Part shown: positions 14,894 to 22,757 of the stretch, in pieces | Layout of the letters: each line of letters starts with the position of its first letter | Numbering within the stretch: position 1 is the first letter of the stretch | DNA from: Caryophanales bacterium UBA1427 | GTDB lineage: Bacteria > Bacillota_I > Bacilli_A > ML615J-28 > CAG-313 | Direction: 5' to 3' | Assembly (NCBI GenBank): GCA_002329485.1 | Contig: DCTZ01000016.1 | Coordinates: 1-43,753, forward strand | DNA length: 43,753 nucleotides | Notes under the pieces: generated by a model | Seen by the model: the letters and a program-made list of their open reading frames with translations, nothing else | Told to the model about the DNA's origin: nothing | Databases searched by the model: none | Position numbers and translations under genes: made by a program

Positions 14894-17269
14894 ATGCTAA
14901 AATTAATCAATATCGAAAAAAATTATTACATGGGTTCAACAACTGTTCAGGCTTTAAAGAAAGTCAACCTGGAATTTCGCAAAAGCGAATTTGTGGCCAT
15001 CCTCGGTCCCAGCGGTTGTGGAAAAACGACTCTGTTAAACCTCATCGGGGGACTTGACCGTTATACCGACGGAGATATTGTTATCAATAACAAGTCAACC
15101 AAAGAGTATAAGGACGCTGATTGGGATGCCTATCGTAACCATTCCATCGGTTTTGTTTTCCAAAACTATAATCTGATTCCCCATCTGAAAGTCCTCAGCA
15201 ATGTTGAATTGGCTTTGACTTTATCGGGTATTTCGATTGAAGAACGAAAGAAACGAGCAATCGACGCGTTGAATAAAGTCGGACTTCATGACCAAATCTA
15301 TAAGTTGCCTAATCAACTTTCCGGCGGTCAGATGCAAAGAGTTGCGATTGCCCGGGCTTTGGTCAACGATCCGGATATTTTGCTTGCGGATGAACCGACG
15401 GGAGCGCTTGATTCCGAAACCAGCATCCAAATCATGGAAATCTTAAAAGAGGTGGCCAAAGACCGTTTGGTAATCATGGTTACGCATAATCCCGATTTGG
15501 CCAACCAATATGCCACCCGAATTATCCGTTTGCTCGACGGTGTCGTGATTTCCGATTCCAATCCTTATCAGGCAGAAGTTGCGAAGAAGGACCAAACCAA
15601 AGGTGAGCGGTTAAAACACACTTCGATGTCCTTTTTGACGGCACTTGCTTTAAGCTTTCAAAACCTTTTGACCAAAAAAGCACGGACCATTTTGACTGCT
15701 TTTGCGGGAAGCATCGGTATTATCGGCATTGCTTTGGTTTTGGCTCTTTCCAACGGTTTCCAAAGTTATGTCGACAAAATGCAGGCCGATACCTTATCGT
15801 CTTATCCTTTGATTATCAGCCGGGAATCGGTGGATTTTGCGAGTGCGGCGGAACTCAATATGGATACCAGTTTGCAAGAATATCCCGAAGGGGATACCAT
15901 TTTCATCAACAAACTGATGGAAAAATTGAACGGTATCATCATTCGCAACAATATCACCGAAGATTATATCGAGAATGTCATCGAAAAAATCGATCCGGCA
16001 TTAATCAACGGTATAACTTATTCCAGGGGTGTTCGTCTGAATATTTTTAAACAGATGTCCTTCAATAACTTAACCTATTACCGCCAAATTAGCGCCCAAA
16101 ACGATATGTCCTCGGTCATGAACTTTAGCGGGGCCGATATTTGGCAGGAAATTATCGATAACCAGAGTTTTATCGAATCCCAATACGATGTGATTGCGGG
16201 AAGGCTTCCTCAGAACAAAGACGAAATAATCATCCAAGTCGATAAATACAATCAGATAACCGACATTACTTTGTTGAGTCTTGGCGTTTTGACTCCTATG
16301 TCTTCGGTTGATACCTTGACTTTCAATGATTTGCTGAGTTTGGAATATAAACTGATTCTTAACGATGATCTGTACAGTTACGATTCTGTAAACGATCGGT
16401 TTGTCTCCCAAGTCGATAGGAACGATACGATTACGGCCGATGTTTACAACAAAGGATTGACCTTAAAAGTAGTCGGAATCGTCCGGGTAAACGAACTGAC
16501 AAATACCGGTTCGATTACCGGTGCCATCGGTTACACCAAGGAATTAACCGATTATATTTTGGAAGAAGCAGGCAAATCGGAAATTGTTTTGTGGCAAAAA
16601 GCCAATCCTACCAAAGATCCTTTAACCGGCCAAGCATATCCCGCCGACCAAAATGTCGAAGAACAATATTATAATACCATGAGCCGACTCGGGGGTATTA
16701 CCACGCCTAAGGCCATCAATATTTATCCGGTCGACTTTAAAGCCAAAACGGAAATCAAAAAATACTTGGATAATTACAATCAAACCCAGGAAGATGAAGT
16801 CAACCGCATCTATTATACCGATGTCATGGATTTGCTGGTTAAGTCAATCAACACAACCATCAATGCAATCAGTTATGTCTTGATTGCCTTTACCTCGATT
16901 TCCCTGGTCGTATCTTCCATTATGATCGGTATTATCACTTATATTTCGGTTTTGGAACGGACGAAAGAAATCGGTATTCTGCGCAGTATCGGGGCCCGAA
17001 AGAAAGATATTTCGCGGGTGTTTAATGCAGAAACGTTGATTATTGGTTTTGTAGCCGGTATCATCGGTATCGGTGTTACGCTTTTGTTAAGCATTCCGAT
17101 TAACATTATAATCGATAATTTGGTTAACATTAGCAACATTGCGGCTTTAAAAACCTATCATGCGATTTTCCTTGTCTTAATCAGCATGGCCTTAACATTG
17201 ATTGCCGGTTTGATTCCGTCGCGGATTGCCGCAAAGAAAGATCCGGTAATCGCTTTAAGAACCGAATAA
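14894..17269 (+). CDS. MacB/FtsX-type ABC transporter, ATPase fused to permease
   Basis: Residues ~1-225 are an ABC ATPase with Walker A GPSGCGKTT, signature LSGGQMQR, Walker B ILLADEPTGALD and switch His in MVTHN. Residues ~255-790 form an FtsX-like permease: TM1 near 265-290, a ~350-residue extracytoplasmic domain, and three helices at the C terminus (ending LIPSRIAAKKDPVIALRTE). This one-chain arrangement is known in Firmicutes for MacB-like machines that move peptides or signal across the membrane rather than import. It stands alone with its own near-consensus promoter and a terminator; the substrate is unknown. Confidence 0.92.
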   Translation: MLKLINIEKNYYMGSTTVQALKKVNLEFRKSEFVAILGPSGCGKTTLLNLIGGLDRYTDGDIVINNKSTKEYKDADWDAYRNHSIGFVFQNYNLIPHLKVLSNVELALTLSGISIEERKKRAIDALNKVGLHDQIYKLPNQLSGGQMQRVAIARALVNDPDILLADEPTGALDSETSIQIMEILKEVAKDRLVIMVTHNPDLANQYATRIIRLLDGVVISDSNPYQAEVAKKDQTKGERLKHTSMSFLTALALSFQNLLTKKARTILTAFAGSIGIIGIALVLALSNGFQSYVDKMQADTLSSYPLIISRESVDFASAAELNMDTSLQEYPEGDTIFINKLMEKLNGIIIRNNITEDYIENVIEKIDPALINGITYSRGVRLNIFKQMSFNNLTYYRQISAQNDMSSVMNFSGADIWQEIIDNQSFIESQYDVIAGRLPQNKDEIIIQVDKYNQITDITLLSLGVLTPMSSVDTLTFNDLLSLEYKLILNDDLYSYDSVNDRFVSQVDRNDTITADVYNKGLTLKVVGIVRVNELTNTGSITGAIGYTKELTDYILEEAGKSEIVLWQKANPTKDPLTGQAYPADQNVEEQYYNTMSRLGGITTPKAINIYPVDFKAKTEIKKYLDNYNQTQEDEVNRIYYTDVMDLLVKSINTTINAISYVLIAFTSISLVVSSIMIGIITYISVLERTKEIGILRSIGARKKDISRVFNAETLIIGFVAGIIGIGVTLLLSIPINIIIDNLVNISNIAALKTYHAIFLVLISMALTLIAGLIPSRIAAKKDPVIALRTE

Positions 17270-17280
17270 CAAACCGTTTA

Positions 17281-17326
17281 AAACAGGTCGATTGGACTGA
17301 ACAGTCAATCGGCTTGTTTTTACTTT
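17281..17326 (+). terminator. Rho-independent terminator
   Basis: A long imperfect stem centred on GACT-GAAC-AGTC (about 17281-17319) with GATT/AATC and AACA/TGTT layers, followed by a T run. Confidence 0.7.
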
Positions 17327-17379
17327 TCCTGTTTTTTTTCGCAAGGTTTTGGGCACAATAAAAACAGCGGTGGTAAAAA

Positions 17380-18171
17380 ATGAGCAAAGTGGCTTTAATA
17401 ATCGGAGCTTCGAGCGGCATCGGCGAAGCAATTGCCCTGAAACTGTTAAAAGACGGTTATACGGTTTACAACGGGTCGCGGAGTCCTGCGCATCACGAAA
17501 GAATCATCAATATTACGGTAGATGTGGCAAACGAAGAAGCTATCCGGAGGGCTTTGCGGATTGTCTGGGAAGCCGAACACCGAATCGATGCCCTTATTTA
17601 TTCCGCCGGTTTCAGCATGTCTGCTCCTCTTGAAGATGTGGATTTATCGGATGTCTATTACCTTTTTCAGGTTAATCTGTTCGGTTTGCTGACGTTTATG
17701 AAATATCTGATACCGCTTTGCAAAATCCAAGGCGGAGGAAGAATCATCGCCATCGGTTCGCTTGCTTCGGTTCTTCCGATACCATATGATGCTTACTATT
17801 CGGCTGCCAAAGCAGCTCTAAATTTATTATTGCTCACCCAAGCCATCGAACTGAAACGCTTCAAAATTTTGATTACCGGGGTTTTGCCAGGGGGCGTAAA
17901 AACCCATTTTACTTTTAAAAGAAAAGAGTATTGGATTGACACTTTCAAATACCCCGACTTTAACGAAGCGGGATATGTTTTGGGTGATATGGAACAAAAA
18001 GGAATGTCTCCCCAAAGGGTGGCGAAAAAAATCGTCAAACTGTTAAACCGCACGAAACCGCCCCTGCTTTTGCCGATCGGTTTTAAAAACCGCTTGTTTT
18101 ATTGCGCAGCAAAAATCTTTCCTGCAAGCCTACTGGTTTATTTGGTGCGCCGAAAATTCCGTTTGAAGTAA
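17380..18171 (+). CDS. Short-chain dehydrogenase/reductase (SDR)
   Basis: A 263-residue classical SDR: nucleotide-binding IIGASSGIGEAIALKL at the N terminus, YSAGF in place of NNAG, catalytic Ser in AIGSLAS and the YxxxK pair in YYSAAKAALN. The catalytic set is intact. The C-terminal ~60 residues are hydrophobic and basic, as in SDRs that act on lipid-like substrates, but the substrate is not known. The ATG has only a weak ribosome site (GCGGTGG). Confidence 0.88.
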   Translation: MSKVALIIGASSGIGEAIALKLLKDGYTVYNGSRSPAHHERIINITVDVANEEAIRRALRIVWEAEHRIDALIYSAGFSMSAPLEDVDLSDVYYLFQVNLFGLLTFMKYLIPLCKIQGGGRIIAIGSLASVLPIPYDAYYSAAKAALNLLLLTQAIELKRFKILITGVLPGGVKTHFTFKRKEYWIDTFKYPDFNEAGYVLGDMEQKGMSPQRVAKKIVKLLNRTKPPLLLPIGFKNRLFYCAAKIFPASLLVYLVRRKFRLK

Positions 18172-18238
18172 AAGCGAGTAAATCGAAAAGGGTCCGTCAA
18201 AGCCTTTATACGATTTCCTCGCTATTTTTTAAGGGATT

Positions 18239-18247
18239 TGGTATACT
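18239..18247 (+). promoter_or_regulatory. Extended -10 element of a decayed gene
   Basis: TG-G-TATACT at 18239-18247, 25 bp before the flavodoxin-like remnant, which seems to keep its promoter. Confidence 0.35.
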
Positions 18248-18272
18248 ATTGCTTGAAGAAAGAAGTGGGAAA

Positions 18273-18387
18273 ATGAAAATCGTCAATTTTTTTTACGGGA
18301 AGCGGCGAAACCAAAAGGGTCAGCGATTATTACCAAAAAGCTTTTCCGGAAAGCTTAATTTTTGATTTCAGTAATTGCCGTTATTGA
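18273..18387 (+). pseudogene. Flavodoxin/FMN-reductase-like N-terminal remnant with frameshift
   Basis: From ATG at 18273 the reading is MKIVNFF, then an eight-T run (18287-18294) pushes the frame off; dropping one T gives TGSGETKRVSDYYQKAFPES and LIFDFSNCRY before TGA at 18385-18387. A glycine-serine loop after a MKIV strand, followed by a DF-x-x-C ending, fits the start of flavodoxin-fold FMN proteins. Only ~38 codons remain of a normal 150-200 or more. The tail overlaps the 3' end of the minus-strand pseudogene, indicating a rearrangement. Family call is tentative; its broken state is clear. Confidence 0.5.
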
Positions 18388-19461
18388 TATCGTTAAAATC
18401 AATATGGACAAAAGCAAGAATATGTCCGGTGCGGCTGGAATATCTGATGGCCCGTTTGAGCGGTTTTAACAAAGCGGGAACTTCCTGAATCGCCAAACAA
18501 ACATTTTCCAACAATTCGTTGCGATACCTGACAAACTTGCGCAAGACGGTTTTCGGCTTGTTCAATTGTTTCATTGTGGTCAATGTTTCGAATTGTCCCG
18601 GTTTAAACGGTTTTCGCAAAGTCAAAATTCGTCCAATATAGAGTAAGGCTTTTAAAACTTTGCTTTGGTGGTATCGATAGGCAATCGGCGGGGCCATATT
18701 GTTGTAAAAAAGCTTTTTGATTTGCCAGGCTCGTTTCCGGCTACAAAAAAAGGGACCCGGGAATTGACGAGTTCGGGATAAAACAAAATATAGGCAAGCG
18801 ACGGACAACAACAGGTGTTTTCGCTTATCTGATAAAGTTTTTGGTAAATCGCATTCAAATCATGATGCGCAACCTGCCGCGCCACGAATTCGACCGTCGG
18901 AAGCATTTTTTTCGCATTTTGAATGCTTAATCGTGCGCTTTCCGACATATAGGGGATTTCCTAGGTCAAAGCCAATACGCGCAAATTTTTTACTTTGGCC
19001 AAATAATACAATAAAAACGTCGAGTCTTTTCCGCCAGTATAAAAAACTGCCACGTCAAACCGGCCTTTGAGATTGACGGGAATATCTTCGACGAGCGGAA
19101 GCACGCTTTTTAAATGTTCGGTCCGTTTGCTTGATGCGCACATCGGGCATAACCCGTTTTCGTCAAACTCGATACCCGGAATCATAAAATCATTGGCGGC
19201 GCATTTTTTGCAGAAGATTGCTTCATCAATCGAGCTGGGGAAAGAGCGCAAATCCTTCTCTTCCACTATAATTCCTTGTTTGATTAAGGTTTGCAAATGA
19301 ACCAAAGCGGGATTATCTGCTTCAAGGGGAAGTTGCGAAATTAATTCGGTCTGCCTTTTGGTTAATTTGCTTTGGTTTTGCAAAAGATATGGTTTTTTTC
19401 GCATCCCGTAATAAATTAGGGTGGAACCGTTTTGCTTCCAACGCGATTGCAAATAATACAT
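18368..19461 (-). pseudogene. PP-loop ATPase (AANH-like), broken by a nonsense codon and a frameshift
   Basis: Read on the minus strand from ATG at 19459-19461 (SD AAAGGGG), the protein has a ~60-residue N-terminal region, a zinc-type segment CKKC...CPMC, then the PP-loop VAVFYTGGKDSTFLLYYL. TAG at 18961-18963 interrupts after RVLALT; the same frame continues EIPYMSESARLSIQNAKK, consistent with a former TGG. Near 18735 a one-base loss shifts the frame between VPFFVAGNEPG and QIKKLFYNNMAPPIAYRYH. The rebuilt product is ~363 residues. PP-loop enzymes adenylate a substrate, as in tRNA thiolation or amidotransfer; exact role unknown. Confidence 0.75.
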
Positions 19462-19539
19462 GATGTCGCCCCTTTCGACTTAATTTCATCATATTAATTA
19501 AGGGTTAGATAAGAATTAATAAAAAATGTCAAAAAACAC

Positions 19540-19570
19540 TTGACATTGACGTTACGTCATAGTATATAAT
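19540..19570 (+). promoter_or_regulatory. MerR-type promoter with 19-bp spacer and operator dyad
   Basis: TTGACA (19540-19545) and TATAAT (19565-19570) are perfect hexamers held 19 bp apart, the over-long spacing typical of MerR-controlled promoters. Between them lies the palindrome TGACGT-T-ACGTCA (19547-19559), an evident operator. The predicted RNA start (~19577) falls at the ribosome site, so the leader is very short. Confidence 0.8.
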
Positions 19571-19589
19571 GGAAACGGAGGTTATGGAT

Positions 19590-20378
19590 ATGCCCGAATA
19601 CACCATTAACGAGTTAGCGCGTTTGGCCGGCGTCAGCACCAGAACGCTGAGGTATTACGATCAAATCAACTTGTTAAAACCCGCCTTTGTCAATCCGTCC
19701 GGTTATCGGATTTACGGAAGTGCCGAAGTCGATTTGCTCCATACGATTCTATTATATAAGGAATTGGGGTTTGAATTAAACCAAATCAAGGCGATTATTT
19801 ATGATCCGGAGTTTGATTTGGAAGAAGCGTTGTGGTCGCATTTGGAACTCTTAAACCAAAAACGTCTGCAAACCGAAAAACTGATCCAAAACGTCCGCTT
19901 AACTTTACAAAGTCTGAAAGGAGAAATAACGATGACGGACCAAGAAAAATTCCAAGCTTTTATCCAGGAAAAGATTTCCGAAAACGAAAAAAAATTCGGT
20001 AAGGAGGCCCGAGCCAAATACGGCGACCAAGCGGTCGATGAAGCCAATGCTCAACTGTTAAAACGTTCATATGAAGAATACCGAAACGGCGAAGAATTGA
20101 ACAAGGCGTTTTTTGCCAAATTGCAGGAAGCGTTAAAAACAAACAATCCCTATTCGCCGGAGGGTTTGGAAATTGCCCAAATGCATGCCAAATGGCTCGC
20201 CTTTTACTGGCCGAAAGATTATTACAGTTTGGAAAAACATGTGGGACTTGCCCAAATGTACTTAGCCGACGAAAGGTTTAAAGCTTTTTACGACCAAATC
20301 GGCGAAGGCGCGACCAAGTATTTGCACGATGCCATTTGTTATTATGCCGAACGGCAAAAAACCCCAAAAAGCCTGTAA
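19590..20378 (+). CDS. MerR-family regulator with TipAS drug-binding domain
   Basis: I choose ATG 19590 because GGAGG (19577-19581) is 8 nt upstream; ATG 19584 is only 2 nt away. The 262-residue protein has a MerR winged helix (YTINELARLAGVSTRTLRYY, residues ~3-70), a coiled dimerisation helix (~75-112), and a TipAS domain (~120-262) with KYGDQAVDEAN, MHAKWLAFYWPKDYYSLEKHVGL and DERFKAFYDQIGEGATKYL. TipA-type proteins bind peptide antibiotics and switch on their own promoter. The 19-bp-spacer promoter directly upstream supports autoregulation. Neighbours (broken PP-loop gene, ferritin) do not show another target. Confidence 0.9.
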   Translation: MPEYTINELARLAGVSTRTLRYYDQINLLKPAFVNPSGYRIYGSAEVDLLHTILLYKELGFELNQIKAIIYDPEFDLEEALWSHLELLNQKRLQTEKLIQNVRLTLQSLKGEITMTDQEKFQAFIQEKISENEKKFGKEARAKYGDQAVDEANAQLLKRSYEEYRNGEELNKAFFAKLQEALKTNNPYSPEGLEIAQMHAKWLAFYWPKDYYSLEKHVGLAQMYLADERFKAFYDQIGEGATKYLHDAICYYAERQKTPKSL

Positions 20379-20409
20379 CAGATTTTTCCAAAATTAAAGT
20401 CCATAATGC

Positions 20410-20438
20410 TTGCTTAAGGCAAAAAAATAGACTATAAT
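20410..20438 (+). promoter_or_regulatory. Sigma-A promoter for ferritin
   Basis: TTGCTT (20410-20415), 17 bp, TATAAT (20433-20438). Confidence 0.8.
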
Positions 20439-20446
20439 AATAGTAG

Positions 20447-20470
20447 AATACTTTTTAAATGAAAAGTATT
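20447..20470 (+). promoter_or_regulatory. Inverted repeat in the ferritin leader
   Basis: AATACTTTT (20447-20455) and AAAAGTATT (20462-20470) form a perfect 9-bp dyad with a 6-nt gap, from the predicted RNA start up to the edge of the ribosome site GAAAGGAG. It could be a repressor operator (redox or metal) or an RNA hairpin. Confidence 0.55.
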
Positions 20471-20486
20471 GAAAGGAGTAATTATT

Positions 20487-20972
20487 GTGTTAAACGAAAA
20501 AGTAATTAAATTATTGAATGAACAGGTAAATAAAGAGTTGTATTCCGCTTATCTTTATCTTGATATGGCCAACTTTTATACCAACAAAGGCCTAAACGGT
20601 TTTGCCCAATGGTTTAAAGTTCAAGCCAAAGAAGAAGTTTCTCATGCAATGAAGTTTCAAGATTATCTTCAAGACAACGGTCTTCCGGTTGAACTTGATG
20701 CGATTGCCAAACCTCACGGTGTATTCGAAGACTTGAAGGCACCGCTTGAAATGGCTTTGGAACATGAAAAGTTCGTAACCAAATCCATCCACACCATTTA
20801 CGAAGAAGCTGCGAAAGTTAAAGACTACCGCACTATGGAATTCTTGAATTGGTTCGTTAAAGAACAACTCGAAGAAGAAAAGAATGCGGAAGATTTGATT
20901 ACCCGTTACGAATTGTCCAAGAACAGCCTGTTGGTACTTGACCACTATCTTGGCAAACGGGAAGACGAATAA
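20487..20972 (+). CDS. ftnA: Bacterial non-haem ferritin
   Basis: The start is GTG at 20487, 8 nt after AAAGGAG; the earlier ATG at 20461 lies within the leader dyad. The 161-residue protein is a four-helix ferritin: E17 in NKELYSAYLYLDMANFY, the KEEVSHAMKFQDYL E-x-x-H pair in helix B, and QLEEEKNAEDLI in helix D. These are the ferroxidase ligands of FtnA-type proteins. The product stores iron in the cytosol as a 24-mer. The downstream gene for a small GNAT-like protein begins 8 nt later and is likely cotranscribed. Confidence 0.93.
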   Translation: MLNEKVIKLLNEQVNKELYSAYLYLDMANFYTNKGLNGFAQWFKVQAKEEVSHAMKFQDYLQDNGLPVELDAIAKPHGVFEDLKAPLEMALEHEKFVTKSIHTIYEEAAKVKDYRTMEFLNWFVKEQLEEEKNAEDLITRYELSKNSLLVLDHYLGKREDE

Positions 20973-20980
20973 TTAAACAG

Positions 20981-21274
20981 ATGGAAATCAAAACCGGTAA
21001 AAACAAATTTTACATAGGTGACGATGAAAAAAATCCGCTTGCGGAAATTTGTTTTAACCTCGATGAGAATAATCGCTTTGTGGCAACCAAAACTTTCGTC
21101 GATCCCGTCCTGCGCGGACAGGGAGTCGCCCGGAAATTGGTTATGCATTTGGTAGAACTGGCCCGAAAGACCGATCGCAAAATAATCCCGGTTTGCTCTT
21201 ACGTGGTCAGAGTCTATCAGGAAGATTCTTCCATCAGGGATACGCTTGCGGAAGAAACATTCAACATTTTATAA
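20981..21274 (+). CDS. Small GNAT-like protein (YidJ/NATD1 family, PF14542)
   Basis: A 97-residue single-domain protein with AEICFNLDENN, KTFVDPVLRGQGVARKLVMHLVEL and a final IIPVCSYVVRVY, the standard pattern of the short GNAT-like family PF14542. RGQGVA is the acetyl-CoA pyrophosphate loop. The family's acceptor is unknown. It lies 8 nt after ferritin without an obvious ribosome site, suggesting coupled translation. Confidence 0.85.
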   Translation: MEIKTGKNKFYIGDDEKNPLAEICFNLDENNRFVATKTFVDPVLRGQGVARKLVMHLVELARKTDRKIIPVCSYVVRVYQEDSSIRDTLAEETFNIL

Positions 21275-21281
21275 TCCAAAA

Positions 21282-21323
21282 ATCCCACTTTTGAGGTCTT
21301 TCTCGATTGTGGGACCTTTTTTT
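21282..21323 (+). terminator. Terminator with a competing hairpin
   Basis: GAGGTCTT (21293-21300) can pair with GGGACCTT (21311-21318), G-U pairs included, directly before seven Ts. ATCCCAC (21282-21288) can instead pair with GTGGGA (21309-21314), so two exclusive folds are possible. Confidence 0.65.
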
Positions 21324-21351
21324 GGAATTTGAAAAATTTTTTGTTTATTAG

Positions 21352-21381
21352 ATGGCAAACCTGGGCATGTTATGATATAAT
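21352..21381 (+). promoter_or_regulatory. Promoter for the P-loop kinase-like gene
   Basis: A perfect TATAAT (21376-21381) with ATGGCA (21352-21357) 18 bp upstream as a weak -35. Confidence 0.55.
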
Positions 21382-21413
21382 ACGAAAGGTTTAAAGTTAA
21401 AAAGGAGGTTACC

Positions 21414-21977
21414 ATGCCAGATAGTAAAAATGTCGCAGTTGCAGTAGTAGGAATGTGTGGATCGGGTAAATCAGTTTTAGCTAACCACTTCATAAATGAC
21501 GGTTGGGCTTGTGTCTATTTCGGAGGGGTGACGATGAAAATCCTCGAAGAGAAAGGTCTCCCGAAAACCCAACATTACGAAAAACAAATTCGGGAAAACT
21601 TGCGTAAAGAGCATGGCATGGAAGCCTATGCAAAACTGTTGTATCCTCAGATAAATGACTTGCTAACTCATCAAAATGTTGTAATTGACGGATTGTATTC
21701 CTGGGATGAATATAAATACTTAAAGGAACGTTTGGGCGACAGGTTAATCATCGTCGCTGTCATTACTAATCGAAAAATTCGCTACAAGCGTTTACATTTA
21801 CGACCAATCAGACCTTTAAGTGAAGAAGAAGCAATCATGCGTGACCATCACGAAATTGAAAACCTTGACAAAGGAGGACCGATTGCGATTGCCGATTATT
21901 ATATTCTAAACAATACAACATTAGATGATTTGAAGAGTCGTTATGAATGCTTTACATCTTGGCTTAATGCACGTTAA
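21414..21977 (+). CDS. P-loop NTPase, dephospho-CoA kinase/nucleotide kinase-like
   Basis: The 187-residue product has Walker A VVGMCGSGKSVLANHF, a VIDGLYSWDEYKYL strand in the Walker B position, and a lid-like RYKRLHLRPIRPLSEEEA with several Arg and Lys. It resembles the COG0237-like AAA/kinase proteins of unknown substrate that are found in archaea and some Firmicutes. It is not a standard coaE, since the usual DADxIxH motif is replaced by FGGVTMK. Strong SD (AAGGAGG). It is a lone gene between a terminator and its own terminator. Confidence 0.75.
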   Translation: MPDSKNVAVAVVGMCGSGKSVLANHFINDGWACVYFGGVTMKILEEKGLPKTQHYEKQIRENLRKEHGMEAYAKLLYPQINDLLTHQNVVIDGLYSWDEYKYLKERLGDRLIIVAVITNRKIRYKRLHLRPIRPLSEEEAIMRDHHEIENLDKGGPIAIADYYILNNTTLDDLKSRYECFTSWLNAR

Positions 21978-22006
21978 ACGGCACTTCTCGGAGTGTCGTT
22001 TTTTTT
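21978..22006 (+). terminator. Rho-independent terminator
   Basis: ACGGCACT (21978-21985) / AGTGTCGT (21992-21999) with one G-U pair, then a T run to 22006. Confidence 0.85.
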
Positions 22007-22036
22007 AGGGATAAATAATATTTGGGAGGAAAAAAT

Positions 22037-22666
22037 ATGAAAAGTAAATTGGTTGTTTTTGACCATCCATTGATTCATCACAAGTTGGCGTTAATCCGAA
22101 ACAAAAATACCGGAACCAAGGAATTCCGCGAAACCGTAAGCGAAATCGCAATGTTGATGGCTTATGAAATAACCCGGGATTTGCCGACGGTCAATGTCGA
22201 AGTGGAAACTCCGATGGGAATCGCCCACGCCAAGATGTTGGCTAAGGAAGTCGTGATTGTTCCAATATTAAGAGCGGGGCTCGGAATGGTGGACGGCATT
22301 TTAACTCTCATCCCCACCGCAAAAATCGGCCATATCGGGGTTTATCGCAACGAACAAACGCTCCTTCCGCATTTCTATTATGCCAAAATGCCCGATTGCC
22401 TCAAAAACGCTACCGTCTTGGTCGTTGATCCGATGCTTGCCACCGGCGGAAGCGCCTCGTATGCCATCAGTGTATTAAAAGAACGGGGAGCACATAATAT
22501 ATCTTATGTAGGAATTGTCGGCAGCACTCTCGGAATCGAAACTTTGCAAAGGGAACACCCCGATGTCGATATTTTCTTGGCGGTAGTCGATGAAAAGCTT
22601 AACGATAAAGGCTATATTGTTCCGGGCTTGGGGGATTGCGGGGATCGTTTGTTTGGCACCAAATAA
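22037..22666 (+). CDS. upp: Uracil phosphoribosyltransferase
   Basis: ATG at 22037 follows GGGAGGA at normal spacing and gives 209 residues, the usual length. The sequence is typical: FDHPLIHHKLALIRNKNTG at the start, VPILRAGLGMVDG for the PRPP/uracil pocket, VVDPMLATGGSA as the PRPP-binding loop, and PGLGDCGDRLFGT at the end. It converts uracil and PRPP to UMP in pyrimidine salvage. It is transcribed shortly after a terminator; no promoter is obvious in the 30-nt gap, so read-through is possible. Confidence 0.97.
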   Translation: MKSKLVVFDHPLIHHKLALIRNKNTGTKEFRETVSEIAMLMAYEITRDLPTVNVEVETPMGIAHAKMLAKEVVIVPILRAGLGMVDGILTLIPTAKIGHIGVYRNEQTLLPHFYYAKMPDCLKNATVLVVDPMLATGGSASYAISVLKERGAHNISYVGIVGSTLGIETLQREHPDVDIFLAVVDEKLNDKGYIVPGLGDCGDRLFGTK

Positions 22667-22681
22667 CCTATTATTATCAAC

Positions 22682-22728
22682 AGCATTTTAAAACAAATAA
22701 TTATCAATAGTTTTACTTTTAAAATGCT
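22682..22728 (+). repeat. Perfect 12-bp inverted repeat upstream of pit
   Basis: AGCATTTTAAAA (22682-22693) and TTTTAAAATGCT (22717-22728) are exact inverse copies 23 nt apart. There is no T run after the right arm, so it is not a classic terminator for upp; it lies just before the pit ribosome site and could be an operator or leader hairpin. Confidence 0.6.
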
Positions 22729-22757
22729 AATTACAGACAGAAAAGAGGAAACCAGTC

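Noticed and set aside
18961..18963. TAG in the PP-loop gene as pyrrolysine
   Set aside because: A second lesion (frameshift near 18735) exists in the same gene and nothing suggests pyrrolysine machinery; loss of a TGG codon is simpler.
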